DNA of 64,000 bases from contig NZ_CAKUOF010000003.1 in NCBI RefSeq assembly GCF_934668725.1, forward strand, positions 62,001 through 126,000, in the 5' to 3' direction. This document shows positions 43,601-51,931 of this stretch, in pieces (the first letter of the stretch is position 1; each line of letters opens with the position of its first letter). The stretch comes from an uncultured Dysgonomonas sp. (GTDB taxonomy: Bacteria > Bacteroidota > Bacteroidia > Bacteroidales > Dysgonomonadaceae). Position numbers and translations under genes: made by a program. The notes beneath the pieces are model-generated. The model was given only the letters and a program-made list of their open reading frames with translations. It did not search any database and was not told the DNA's origin.

Positions 43601-44794
43601 ATGAAGAAATTTTTTGTCGCATCGGTTGCCCTTTTGATAGCTGTATCAACATGGGCACAAAAAGATAGTACGGCGTCATCCGGCTATCAGTTCTCTGTAA
43701 TAAAACAAAACCCTATTACCTCTATCAAAAACCAAGGAAGCAGTGGTACATGCTGGTCATTTTCGGGTGTCGGCTTTTTAGAATCCGAATTATTAAGAAT
43801 GGGGAAAGGCGATCTGGATCTTTCTGAAATGTATATTGTACGCCGCAATTACGAAGATAAAGCTGTAAAATATATCCGCTTAAACGGAAGTCTAAACTTT
43901 GCACAAGGAGGTTCTTTTGCAGATGTTATCGAGACTATAAACGAGTATGGTGTTGTGCCCAATGAAGCTATGCCCGGACTAAACTACGGCGAAAGCGGAC
44001 ATAAACACGGCGAAATGGCAGATGGCCTTACCGGCTACATCAACGGTGTTATGAAAAACGGCAACAAAAAGCTTTCTACAGCTTGGTATAATGGTTTTAC
44101 AGGTATACTTGACGCTTATCTAGGAGCTAAACCCGAAAATTTCACCTACAAAGGAAAAAATTACACCCCTCAAAGTTTTGCTCAGGAATTAGGATTGAAC
44201 AGCAATAACTATATATCATTCACATCGTTCACGCATCATCCGTTTTATGTACCTTTTGCTGTAGAAGTTCCCGACAACTGGCGTTGGGCATTATCATACA
44301 ATGTTCCGTTGGATGATATAACAAAGATTATAGACAACGCCATAGAAAAAGGATATACAGTTGCATGGGCTTCGGATGTAAGTGAAGTTGGTTTTTCCCG
44401 TAACGGAATAGCAGTAGTGCCCGACGAAAGTGCTCCCGAAAATATTGGTTCGGATCAGGCGCACTGGCTGGGCTTATCTGCTGCGGAAAAAACATCAACC
44501 ATCAAAAAGAAAATCGAGGAAGGTCCTGTAAAAGAACTAGTCATTACACAAGAACTTCGTCAGAAAGGATTTGATAATTACGAAACAACGGACGATCATG
44601 GCATGCAGATTTTCGGTATGGTAAAAGATCAAAACGGAACTAAATACTATTTGGTAAAAAACTCTTGGGGCGAAGCCGGTGCATATAAAGGAATATGGTA
44701 TGCATCCGAAGCATTTGTAAAATACAAAACAATCAGTTTTGTAGTAAACAAAGAAGCTGTACCTAAAGATATTGCTAACAAATTGAAGTTTTAA
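43601..44794 (+). CDS. Exported C1B cysteine peptidase, bleomycin-hydrolase-like aminopeptidase
   Basis: This 397-aa papain-fold protein is of the C1B (PepC/bleomycin hydrolase) type. The catalytic Cys is in GSSGTCWSFSG near 49-52, preceded by Gln in IKNQGSSG. The catalytic His lies in TTDDHGMQIFGM and the Asn in YLVKNSWGE near 350. Unlike cytosolic PepC, it has a signal peptide (MKKFFVASVALLIAVSTWAQ), so it acts in the periplasm or outside. The family works as an aminopeptidase; periplasmic C1B enzymes of this kind occur in Bacteroidales. It is single-gene, with a promoter, a leader palindrome and a terminator. Confidence 0.93.
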   Translation: MKKFFVASVALLIAVSTWAQKDSTASSGYQFSVIKQNPITSIKNQGSSGTCWSFSGVGFLESELLRMGKGDLDLSEMYIVRRNYEDKAVKYIRLNGSLNFAQGGSFADVIETINEYGVVPNEAMPGLNYGESGHKHGEMADGLTGYINGVMKNGNKKLSTAWYNGFTGILDAYLGAKPENFTYKGKNYTPQSFAQELGLNSNNYISFTSFTHHPFYVPFAVEVPDNWRWALSYNVPLDDITKIIDNAIEKGYTVAWASDVSEVGFSRNGIAVVPDESAPENIGSDQAHWLGLSAAEKTSTIKKKIEEGPVKELVITQELRQKGFDNYETTDDHGMQIFGMVKDQNGTKYYLVKNSWGEAGAYKGIWYASEAFVKYKTISFVVNKEAVPKDIANKLKF

Positions 44795-44820
44795 AAGACC
44801 TTTTCATAGCAAAAAAACAG

Positions 44821-44853
44821 AGGTCGGAATGTAGCATACGCACATTTCGACCT
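44821..44853 (+). terminator. Intrinsic terminator of the C1B peptidase gene
   Basis: A 12-bp stem with one mismatch (44821-44832 and 44842-44853) and a 9-nt loop is followed by TTTTTG. It starts 26 bp after the stop codon. Confidence 0.8.
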
Positions 44854-44882
44854 TTTTGTTCATTTTATTGAGTTTTTTTACA

Positions 44883-44890
44883 TATTTTTG
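44883..44890 (+). promoter_or_regulatory. Bacteroidota -7 element for gltX
   Basis: TATTTTTG matches TAnnTTTG and lies 30 bp before the gltX ATG, just after the upstream terminator. Confidence 0.55.
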
Positions 44891-44920
44891 TAGCCGTTTT
44901 TCCAATTTATTCTAGTCATT

Positions 44921-46435
44921 ATGAGTTCAAAAGTAAGGGTGCGTTTTGCCCCCAGCCCCACAGGTCCATTACACATCGGAGGAGTACGCACAGCTCTCTA
45001 TAATTATCTTTTTGCTAAACAGCAGGGAGGAGACTTTATTCTCAGGATTGAAGATACAGATTCCCAGCGTTTTGTTCCGGGTGCCGAACAGTATATCATA
45101 GAAGCGCTAACCTGGTTAGGGCTTAAATTTGATGAAGGAACTCATATTGGTGGTGAATACGGTCCATACAGACAATCGGACAGAAAGCATATATATAAAG
45201 AATATGTAGATATTTTGCTACAAAAAGGAGCTGCATATATGGCGTTCGATACACCTGCCGAATTGGAAATGAAAAGAGCCGAAATTGAAAATTTTCAATA
45301 CGATGCTTCAACTAGAGGTCAAATGAGTAATTCATTGACTCTTTCAAAAGAAGAAGTCCAGGCTTTAATTGATAAAGGAGAAAATTATGTAGTTCGTTTC
45401 AAAATAGAACCGAACGAAGATGTTGTTGTCGAAGACCTCATCAGAGGAAAAGTGGTCATAAACTCTTCGGAACTGGATGATAAAGTGCTGTTTAAATCGG
45501 CCGATAATCTGCCCACATATCACCTAGCCAATATTGTTGACGACCATTTAATGCAAATATCGCACGTCATAAGAGGCGAAGAGTGGTTACCATCTGCCCC
45601 CCTCCATGTATTGCTTTACAGAGCTTTCGGATGGGCCGATACCATGCCTAAATTTACCCACTTGGCCTTGCTTCTGAAACCTGATGGTAAAGGTAAATTG
45701 AGCAAACGAGACGGAGACCGTTTAGGTTTCCCCGTATTTCCACTCCTTTGGACTGACCCCAAAACACAGGAAGTATCTTCCGGATACAGAGAAAGCGGTT
45801 ATCTGCCCGATGCGGTTGTTAATTTCTTAGCTTTATTGGGATGGAACCCCGGTAACGATCAGGAAATTATGTCTATGGAGGAACTTACCAAACTATTCAC
45901 TATCGAGAGATGCAGTAAGAGTGGAGCTAAATTCGACTTCGAAAAAGGCAAATGGTTCAATCATCAATATATCCAATCTACATCAAACGAAGAATTGGCT
46001 AAATTATTTGTGCCTATTTTACAAAAACAAGGCATCGACACTAATATTGAATATGTAGAGACTGTTGTAGGACTTATCAAGGAACGTGCAAATCTAATTC
46101 CTGATTTGTGGGAACAATCTTCGTTCTTTTTCAAAGCCCCCGTCAACTATGACGAAAAAGTAGTCAAAAAACGCTGGAAAGAAGATTCTCCTGCCCATAT
46201 TAGTGAATTATGTGAGGTGCTTAGTGGCATTTCCGACTTCTCGGCACACAATCAGGAAGAAATTGTAAAAAAATGGATCGAGGATAAAGGATACCACTTA
46301 GGTAATATCATGAATGCTTTCCGGCTAGCTATTGTAGGAGAATCGAAAGGCCCTCATATGTTCGACATAACAGCAACGATAGGCAAAGAAGAAACTATTG
46401 CCCGATTGAAAACTGCCGTATCTAAGATTGTATAA
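44921..46435 (+). CDS. gltX: Glutamate--tRNA ligase GltX
   Basis: This class I aminoacyl-tRNA synthetase charges tRNA-Glu in the cytosol. The N-terminus has RFAPSPTGPLHIGGVRTALYNYL with the HIGH-type motif HIGG, and KLSKRDGDR near 260 is the KMSKS-type loop. The helical anticodon-binding domain fills the C-terminal 180 residues. At 504 aa it is slightly longer than the E. coli enzyme, as expected for Bacteroidota. It has its own -7 element and is followed by waaA 91 bp downstream on the same strand. Confidence 0.98.
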   Translation: MSSKVRVRFAPSPTGPLHIGGVRTALYNYLFAKQQGGDFILRIEDTDSQRFVPGAEQYIIEALTWLGLKFDEGTHIGGEYGPYRQSDRKHIYKEYVDILLQKGAAYMAFDTPAELEMKRAEIENFQYDASTRGQMSNSLTLSKEEVQALIDKGENYVVRFKIEPNEDVVVEDLIRGKVVINSSELDDKVLFKSADNLPTYHLANIVDDHLMQISHVIRGEEWLPSAPLHVLLYRAFGWADTMPKFTHLALLLKPDGKGKLSKRDGDRLGFPVFPLLWTDPKTQEVSSGYRESGYLPDAVVNFLALLGWNPGNDQEIMSMEELTKLFTIERCSKSGAKFDFEKGKWFNHQYIQSTSNEELAKLFVPILQKQGIDTNIEYVETVVGLIKERANLIPDLWEQSSFFFKAPVNYDEKVVKKRWKEDSPAHISELCEVLSGISDFSAHNQEEIVKKWIEDKGYHLGNIMNAFRLAIVGESKGPHMFDITATIGKEETIARLKTAVSKIV

Positions 46436-46526
46436 AACATACAAATATCAGATAATCAGACACAACAACTGTCTGTTATAAATCCAAAACATAACATTAA
46501 TATTCTTTTACTTACAGAGCTTAAGC

Positions 46527-47765
46527 ATGTATAATTTTGTCATAGGCCTTTACGCTTTTATCGTATACATCATATCACCTTTCCACAAAAAAGCACGACT
46601 GATGGTTAAAGGGCACAGAGATGTGTTTAAAAAACTTGAAGCCGAAATTGATCCAAAAGCCAAATACATTTGGTTGCATGCTGCTTCTTTAGGAGAGTTT
46701 GAGCAAGGAAGACCCATTATTGAAGATATAAAGGAAAAGCATCCCCATTATAAGATACTTGTAACTTTCTTCTCTCCCTCCGGATACGAAGTTCGTAAAA
46801 ACTATGAATTAGCCGACATAGTATGCTACCTGCCATTCGATAGAAAAAGCAAAGTGAAACGTTTTCTTAAACTTGCCAATCCTTATATGGCAATCTTTAT
46901 AAAATATGAGTTCTGGTATAATTATGTCAATCAATTAAGTAAGAGAAATACGCCTATATACATGGTTTCGGCCATATTTCGCCCCAATCAGATATTTTTC
47001 AGATGGTATGGTAAGCTTTATCAGAAGATACTCCATTTTTACTCATGTATCTGTGTACAAGACGAAAACTCCAAACAATTGCTCAACAATATAGGAGTAA
47101 CCAATGTTGAAATCTGCGGAGATACTCGCTTTGACAGAGTTCTCGAAATAAAAAACAATGCCCAACCAATTCCCATTGCCGAAGCATTCAGCAAAAATGC
47201 AAATGGTGAAAAACAGATGACTCTGGTTGCAGGAAGTTCATGGCCTAAAGATGAAGATATATTTATCAAATATTTTAACGGTACTCCTGAGCTGAAATTA
47301 ATTATTGCACCTCACGAGATACACGAAGCACACTTAAATTATATCGAAAGTATATTGAAACGACCTTACATTCGTTACTCTAACGCTACACTTGAAAACG
47401 TACATCAATACGATTGTCTTATTATAGATTCATTCGGGCTATTATCATCACTATATGGATATGGTGAAATTGCTTATGTAGGTGGAGGTTTTGGTGTAGG
47501 TATCCATAATATACTCGAAGCTGCCGTATATAGTGTTCCTGTATTCTTCGGACCTAATTTCAAGAAATTCAGAGAGGCTCACCAAATGATAGAAGAAGGT
47601 GGAGGATACCCCATACAAGACGAAGAGAACTTTTGGAGCCTAATGAATGAATTTCTGGAATATCCACAGGTATTGACTTCTGCCGGCAATCATGCAGGAA
47701 GATATGTTCAGCAAAATGCAGGTGTAGTAGCCAAAGTAATGCAGGTTATTGATCTGCAAGATTAA
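46527..47765 (+). CDS. waaA: 3-deoxy-D-manno-octulosonic acid transferase WaaA (KdtA)
   Basis: This inner-membrane GT30 enzyme adds Kdo to the lipid A precursor. A single N-terminal membrane anchor (YNFVIGLYAFIVYIISPF) is followed by WLHAASLGEFEQGRP, which carries the conserved catalytic Glu. ILVTFFSPSGYEV, CYLPFDRK and YEFWYNY follow in the usual order. The C-terminal half has VAGSSWPKDE, IAPHEIHE and YVGGGFGVGIHNILEAAVYSVPVFFGP for CMP-Kdo binding. It is full length at 412 aa. It shares the lipid A theme with lpxB, about 6 kb upstream. Whether it adds one or two Kdo residues cannot be told. Confidence 0.96.
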   Translation: MYNFVIGLYAFIVYIISPFHKKARLMVKGHRDVFKKLEAEIDPKAKYIWLHAASLGEFEQGRPIIEDIKEKHPHYKILVTFFSPSGYEVRKNYELADIVCYLPFDRKSKVKRFLKLANPYMAIFIKYEFWYNYVNQLSKRNTPIYMVSAIFRPNQIFFRWYGKLYQKILHFYSCICVQDENSKQLLNNIGVTNVEICGDTRFDRVLEIKNNAQPIPIAEAFSKNANGEKQMTLVAGSSWPKDEDIFIKYFNGTPELKLIIAPHEIHEAHLNYIESILKRPYIRYSNATLENVHQYDCLIIDSFGLLSSLYGYGEIAYVGGGFGVGIHNILEAAVYSVPVFFGPNFKKFREAHQMIEEGGGYPIQDEENFWSLMNEFLEYPQVLTSAGNHAGRYVQQNAGVVAKVMQVIDLQD

Positions 47766-47837
47766 AGATCCACTTATAAACTTTAGCTTCAAATCTATAG
47801 TTATAAAACAACCGATCTAAATAAAGTCGTAGATCTG

Positions 47838-48368
47838 CTACGGGTGAAGCTGCTTAAAAAAGTCCCAGATAACAATTCCTGTAGTTACAGAAACATTTAA
47901 CGAATGCTTTGTCCCATATTGAGGAATCTCTATGCATCCATCACAAGCATCTACTACGACTTGTTGTACACCTTTTACTTCATTGCCCATTACTATGGCA
48001 TATTTCTTTTGAGAATCTAATTGAAGGTCACCCAACATAGTACTGTTCTCGACTTGCTCGATAGCATAAACAGTATATCCTTTTTCCCTCAAATTCTCTA
48101 CTGCATTTACAGTATCTTCAAAATATTTCCACTCAACAGAATATTCTGCTCCAAGTGCCGTCTTATGAATTTCAGGATTGGGTGGTGTTGCGGTTATTCC
48201 ACACAGATAGATAGATTCGACCAAAAAGGCATCCGAAGTCCTAAACACAGAGCCAATATTATTTAAGCTTCTAATATTGTCTAATATAACCACCAATGGA
48301 ATTTTAGCAGTTTCTTTAAACTCATCGGGGGAAATACGGTTTAATTCGGTTATTTTTAACTTTCTCAT
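47838..48368 (-). CDS. TrmH/SpoU family RNA 2'-O-methyltransferase
   Basis: This 176-aa protein is a SPOUT-fold methyltransferase of the SpoU family. Motif 1 is LDNIRSLNNIGSVFRTSDAF near 29-48. Motif 2 is YAIVMGNEVKGV near 123-134, and motif 3 is EIPQYGTKHSLNVSVTTGIVIW near 146-167. Members methylate ribose 2'-OH in tRNA or rRNA; the exact site is not predictable. It is shorter than RlmB because the N-terminal substrate-binding domain is missing, so it resembles TrmL-sized proteins. It lies 25 bp after folB and ends in convergent position to waaA, without a clear hairpin. Confidence 0.9.
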   Translation of the reverse strand: MRKLKITELNRISPDEFKETAKIPLVVILDNIRSLNNIGSVFRTSDAFLVESIYLCGITATPPNPEIHKTALGAEYSVEWKYFEDTVNAVENLREKGYTVYAIEQVENSTMLGDLQLDSQKKYAIVMGNEVKGVQQVVVDACDGCIEIPQYGTKHSLNVSVTTGIVIWDFFKQLHP

Positions 48369-48393
48369 AATTCACAAAATAGATCTGCAAACT

Positions 48394-48747
48394 TTAATCA
48401 ATAATCATTACACTGGCATATTCGACCTGACCTCCAACAGGAGGGTTTCGTTTCGAGATTTTCAGTTCTATTTGTTCTATTTTAGGAAATGTATTTTTTA
48501 ACACTCTGATGATGCGTCCGGCAACATGCTCCAGCAGTTTTGACGGAATAGCCATTTCTTTTTTCACCAGATCAAAAACCTCAGCATAGCTGACTGTTTC
48601 GCCCAAATCATCTGACTTAGAAGCACTTCCAAAATCGACTTTCAGTTTCAAATTGATAATAAAGAGATTACCAACGAGTGTCTCCTGAGGAAAGACTCCA
48701 TGATTGGCATACATCTCAACGTTCTCAAGCAATATGTAAGTTTCCAT
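48394..48747 (-). CDS. folB: Dihydroneopterin aldolase FolB
   Basis: This 117-aa cytosolic enzyme of folate biosynthesis cleaves dihydroneopterin to 6-hydroxymethyl-dihydropterin and glycolaldehyde. It begins METYILLENVEMYANHGVFPQE, with the conserved Glu of the YANHGV(F)P(Q)E motif at residue 22. The central VSYAEVFDLVKKEM and LLEHVAGRI match the family. KISKRNPPVGGQVEYASVMI near the C-terminus is typical. It has its own -7 element on the minus strand and is probably cotranscribed with the following SpoU-type gene. Confidence 0.95.
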   Translation of the reverse strand: METYILLENVEMYANHGVFPQETLVGNLFIINLKLKVDFGSASKSDDLGETVSYAEVFDLVKKEMAIPSKLLEHVAGRIIRVLKNTFPKIEQIELKISKRNPPVGGQVEYASVMIID

Positions 48748-48780
48748 ATCCTAATATATATTAGTAGAAAAATAGAGGTG

Positions 48781-48788
48781 CAAAGCTA
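48781..48788 (-). promoter_or_regulatory. Bacteroidota -7 element for folB
   Basis: The minus strand reads TAGCTTTG, matching TAnnTTTG, 33 bp before the folB start codon. It lies only 11 bp from the divergent plus-strand element at 48800. Confidence 0.6.
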
Positions 48789-48799
48789 AGTTTTTTTTT

Positions 48800-48807
48800 T
48801 ACATTTG
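48800..48807 (+). promoter_or_regulatory. Bacteroidota -7 element for the bactofilin gene
   Basis: TACATTTG matches TAnnTTTG. The distance to the ATG at 48931 is 123 bp. The leader contains a palindrome-like GGTTTCAACC at 48831-48840 that is a possible decayed relative of the repeated element. Confidence 0.55.
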
Positions 48808-48930
48808 TTATCTCATATAATCTCAATTAAGGTTTCAACCCTTTTTATTACTTTAGTAAAAGTAGTAATCAGAGACAATTATGATTATAAAATCCAGCAA
48901 TAAATATTTAACGTACTTATAATTTGAAAT

Positions 48931-49281
48931 ATGCTAAATCGTAAGGAAATTGCACCTGCCCCCAGTGGCATGCATAATGTATTGTCAGCAGGAACAGTCC
49001 TGACCGGGAACCTTGTAACGCAGGATGACATTCGTATCGATGGAGTTATCGAAGGAAATATCATCAGCCGCGGAAAAATCATCATTGGCAACAATGGTCA
49101 TGTTTCGGGTGATGTTGAATGTCAAACGCTCGACTTATTAGGCAAGGTATCAGGTAATATATTATGTGAAGATACAATTGTACTTAGAGTTACAGCAAAC
49201 CTTATAGGAGATATAACCACACAGGTTATAGAAATAGAACCGGGAGCACGATTTACTGGATCATGCAAAATGAAGAGTTAA
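48931..49281 (+). CDS. Bactofilin family cytoskeletal protein
   Basis: This 116-aa protein has a short disordered N-terminus (MLNRKEIAPAPSGMHN), then a regular beta-helix of repeating strands with Gly and Val/Ile at fixed places. An example is VLTGNLVTQDDIRIDGVIEGNIISRGKIIIGNNGHVSGDV. This is the DUF583 bactofilin fold, which polymerises into non-polar filaments at the membrane. In other bacteria bactofilins shape the cell and recruit peptidoglycan enzymes. The gene stands alone with no peptidase partner such as LmdC nearby. A 182-bp gap of featureless DNA follows. Confidence 0.93.
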   Translation: MLNRKEIAPAPSGMHNVLSAGTVLTGNLVTQDDIRIDGVIEGNIISRGKIIIGNNGHVSGDVECQTLDLLGKVSGNILCEDTIVLRVTANLIGDITTQVIEIEPGARFTGSCKMKS

Positions 49282-49463
49282 AACCAAACATCTCCTATAG
49301 TCCAAACTCACCCTTCTGCAATTAGAAATCAATAGTTTTATGATAGCCCCTGGCCGAAATAAGTAACATCAATATTTATGTTATAGCTACTTTCTGCAAT
49401 TGTGTCTATTATGGAACAAATAAGATGAAATTTTAGTTTCACGACATTTAAACAGTACAAATT

Positions 49464-51248
49464 ATGGCAAACTCAATACAACGCCATCTGGCTTCGCTTA
49501 GAAAATTTCTGGAAGAAAAACAATTACATGCGTTTATAATCCCAAGCACCGACCCACATCTGAGTGAATATCCGGCTGATCATTGGGCTTCAAGGGAATG
49601 GATTAGTGGATTTACAGGATCGGCGGGTACTGTCGTGGTTACACGAGATAAAGCCGGTTTATGGACTGACTCACGTTACTTTCTTCAAGCAGCAAAACAA
49701 CTCGATAACACGGGTATCGACCTCTTTAGGGAAGGCTTACCTACGACTCCAACTATTGAAGAATGGTTAATATCGGAACTCTCCGAAGGAAATAGTGTCG
49801 GTATAGACGGTAATGTATATGCTGCGAGCGAAGCTTTCCAATTAAACGTCAAATTAACAATGAACGGATTGCATCTGATAACAGACTATGATCCTTTTGC
49901 TGAAATTTGGAAAGACAGACCTCAGATTCCAACCAATACTATTTTTGAACTTCCTGTAAAATACAGCGGAGTTGAAGCGTCTAAAAAAATAGCACTAGTT
50001 TGCTCTACAATAGAGAAACAGGGAGCAGATTCGCTTCTGGTAGCATCGCTTGATACTATTGCATGGTTATTTAACATCAGAGGTAATGATGTGAAGTGCA
50101 ACCCCGTAGCTGTTTGCTTTGCTTATGTTTCAAAAAAAGAGACAGTTATCTTTATCAACCCCAAGAAATTGACTCAGGAAATGATTCAATACTTCGGGCA
50201 ACAAAATATACAAATTGCAGACTACAATAAAATATTTGATTACGTAAATGCAATTCCGACTCAAACCCGAATTTGTTTGCAAAGTTCAAAGGTTTCGTTT
50301 GCATTATATAACAAAATACCGAAAACAAACCGTATCATAGACATTCCCTCTCCTGCCGATCTGATGAAGAGCAGAAAGAATGAGACTGAGCAGGAAGGCA
50401 TTCGCAATGCTATGCAACGCGATGGTGTTGCTTTAGTAAAATTCCTCATGTGGTTCGAGAAAGCTGTACCAGCAGGCGAAGTCGAAGAAATGACTATCGT
50501 AGATAAGCTAACCGAATACAGAAGTCAACAGGACTTATATGTAGGGGAGAGTTTTGATACCATCGCAGGATATGGACCGAATGGAGCTATCGTTCACTAT
50601 CATGTAACTCCCGAAAGTTCAGCAAAAGTAAAACCCGAAGGGCTTCAATTGATAGATTCAGGGGCACAATATTTTGACGGAACTACCGATATTACTCGTA
50701 CCGTTGCCGTAGGACCTCTTACCGAGCAAATGAAAAAAGACTATACTATGGTACTCAAAGGTCATATAGGTATAGCAACTTGTAAATACCCCGAAGGAAC
50801 ACGAGGCAGCCAAATTGATATATTGGCAAGAAAAGCGTTATGGGATAACGGACTCAATTATTTACACGGAACGGGACACGGAATAGGTCACTTCTTAAAT
50901 GTACACGAAGGTCCTCAAAACATTCGTATGAATGAAAACCCGACTACATTACAACCGGGTATGGTAACATCTAACGAGCCGGGATTGTATCGTGCAAATC
51001 AATATGGTATCCGTATCGAGAACCTGATATTAACAAAAGAAGATTGTGTAACCGAATTCGGAACATTCTACTCATTCGAAACACTTACACTTTGCCCGAT
51101 AGATACTACACCGATAATTAAGGATATGCTTACGACTGACGAAATATCTTGGTTTAATAATTATCACCAATATGTATACGATCGTTTATCGTCCGGTCTT
51201 TCTTCTGAAGAAAAAGAATGGCTGAAAGATAAAACAAAAGCAATCTAA
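49464..51248 (+). CDS. Xaa-Pro aminopeptidase (M24B)
   Basis: This 594-aa cytosolic aminopeptidase removes N-terminal residues before proline. Two creatinase-like N-terminal domains are followed by a pita-bread metallopeptidase domain. Ligands of the two metal ions lie in DSGAQYFDGTTDITRT (two Asp), GTGHGIGHFLNVHEG (His), TSNEPGLY (Glu) and YGIRIENL (Glu). The three-domain layout at about 600 residues matches the long eukaryotic-like aminopeptidase P. It has no signal peptide. The gamma-carbonic-anhydrase-like gene starts 58 bp downstream, and the spacer carries a palindrome copy. Confidence 0.95.
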   Translation: MANSIQRHLASLRKFLEEKQLHAFIIPSTDPHLSEYPADHWASREWISGFTGSAGTVVVTRDKAGLWTDSRYFLQAAKQLDNTGIDLFREGLPTTPTIEEWLISELSEGNSVGIDGNVYAASEAFQLNVKLTMNGLHLITDYDPFAEIWKDRPQIPTNTIFELPVKYSGVEASKKIALVCSTIEKQGADSLLVASLDTIAWLFNIRGNDVKCNPVAVCFAYVSKKETVIFINPKKLTQEMIQYFGQQNIQIADYNKIFDYVNAIPTQTRICLQSSKVSFALYNKIPKTNRIIDIPSPADLMKSRKNETEQEGIRNAMQRDGVALVKFLMWFEKAVPAGEVEEMTIVDKLTEYRSQQDLYVGESFDTIAGYGPNGAIVHYHVTPESSAKVKPEGLQLIDSGAQYFDGTTDITRTVAVGPLTEQMKKDYTMVLKGHIGIATCKYPEGTRGSQIDILARKALWDNGLNYLHGTGHGIGHFLNVHEGPQNIRMNENPTTLQPGMVTSNEPGLYRANQYGIRIENLILTKEDCVTEFGTFYSFETLTLCPIDTTPIIKDMLTTDEISWFNNYHQYVYDRLSSGLSSEEKEWLKDKTKAI

Positions 51249-51276
51249 GGGCTTTGACATTGAAATACTCTAAACA

Positions 51277-51287
51277 GGTCTCAGACC
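51277..51287 (+). promoter_or_regulatory. Recurrent palindrome upstream of the gamma-carbonic-anhydrase-like gene
   Basis: This perfect copy, GGTCTCAGACC followed by TCAC, ends 19 nt before the ATG. The spacer after pepP is only 58 bp and shows no TAnnTTTG element, so this copy appears to lie within an operon. Confidence 0.6.
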
Positions 51288-51306
51288 TCACAAAATAAGA
51301 TAAAAA

Positions 51307-51828
51307 ATGGCTTTAGTAAAAGAAGTTAGAGGATTTATGCCTCAGATAGGAAAAAATGCTTTTTTGGCAGATAATGCAACAATTATAGGAGATGTAATCA
51401 TGGGTGACGATTGCAGCGTTTGGTTTAATGCTGTACTTCGTGGTGATGTAAACTCAATCCGCATAGGTAATCGTGTGAATATTCAGGATGGTACGGTTTT
51501 ACATACCCTGTATCAAAAATCTACTGTTGAGATTGGCGATGATGTATCTATAGGTCACAATGTAGTAATACACGGAGCTAAAATAGAAAGCGGTGCTTTG
51601 ATCGGTATGGGAGCTATTGTTCTCGATCATGCGGTGGTAGGCGAAGGTTCTATCGTAGCTGCCGGATCGGTAGTATTGAGTGGAACAATCATCGAACCCG
51701 GTAGTATTTATGCCGGAGTCCCTGCTAAATTTGTAAAGAAAGTTGACGCTGAGCAAGCTAAAGAAATGAATCAAAAAATAGCTAAAAATTATTTGATGTA
51801 TTCGGGCTGGTTCAAAGATGAGGAGTAA
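51307..51828 (+). CDS. Gamma-carbonic-anhydrase-like hexapeptide-repeat protein (YrdA/PaaY type)
   Basis: This 173-aa protein folds as a left-handed beta-helix of hexapeptide repeats. The three His that would bind zinc lie in IQDGTVLHTL and IGHNVVIHGAKI, in the arrangement of the gamma carbonic anhydrases. Some family members are enzymes and others are of unknown activity. The short C-terminal helix (AEQAKEMNQKIAKNYL) is typical. It follows pepP on the same strand and ends just before a terminator. Confidence 0.92.
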   Translation: MALVKEVRGFMPQIGKNAFLADNATIIGDVIMGDDCSVWFNAVLRGDVNSIRIGNRVNIQDGTVLHTLYQKSTVEIGDDVSIGHNVVIHGAKIESGALIGMGAIVLDHAVVGEGSIVAAGSVVLSGTIIEPGSIYAGVPAKFVKKVDAEQAKEMNQKIAKNYLMYSGWFKDEE

Positions 51829-51866
51829 GAACTCTGATCTTAATTATACTAAAAACATACATACGA

Positions 51867-51899
51867 AACGGAGCTTTTTTATTAAATTGGCTCCGTTTT
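51867..51899 (+). terminator. Intrinsic terminator after the gamma-carbonic-anhydrase-like gene
   Basis: A 9-bp perfect stem (51867-51875 and 51891-51899) with a 15-nt A+T-rich loop ends in GTTTTC. It starts 39 bp after the stop codon. Confidence 0.75.
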
Positions 51900-51931
51900 C
51901 ATCACAAATAAAACACTAAACTAAGAAAAAA

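Noticed and set aside
47828..47842. CGTAG-ATCTG-CTACG hairpin at the end of the SpoU-type gene
   Set aside because: Only a five-base-pair stem with no T-run; it overlaps the stop region, so it is not called as a terminator.
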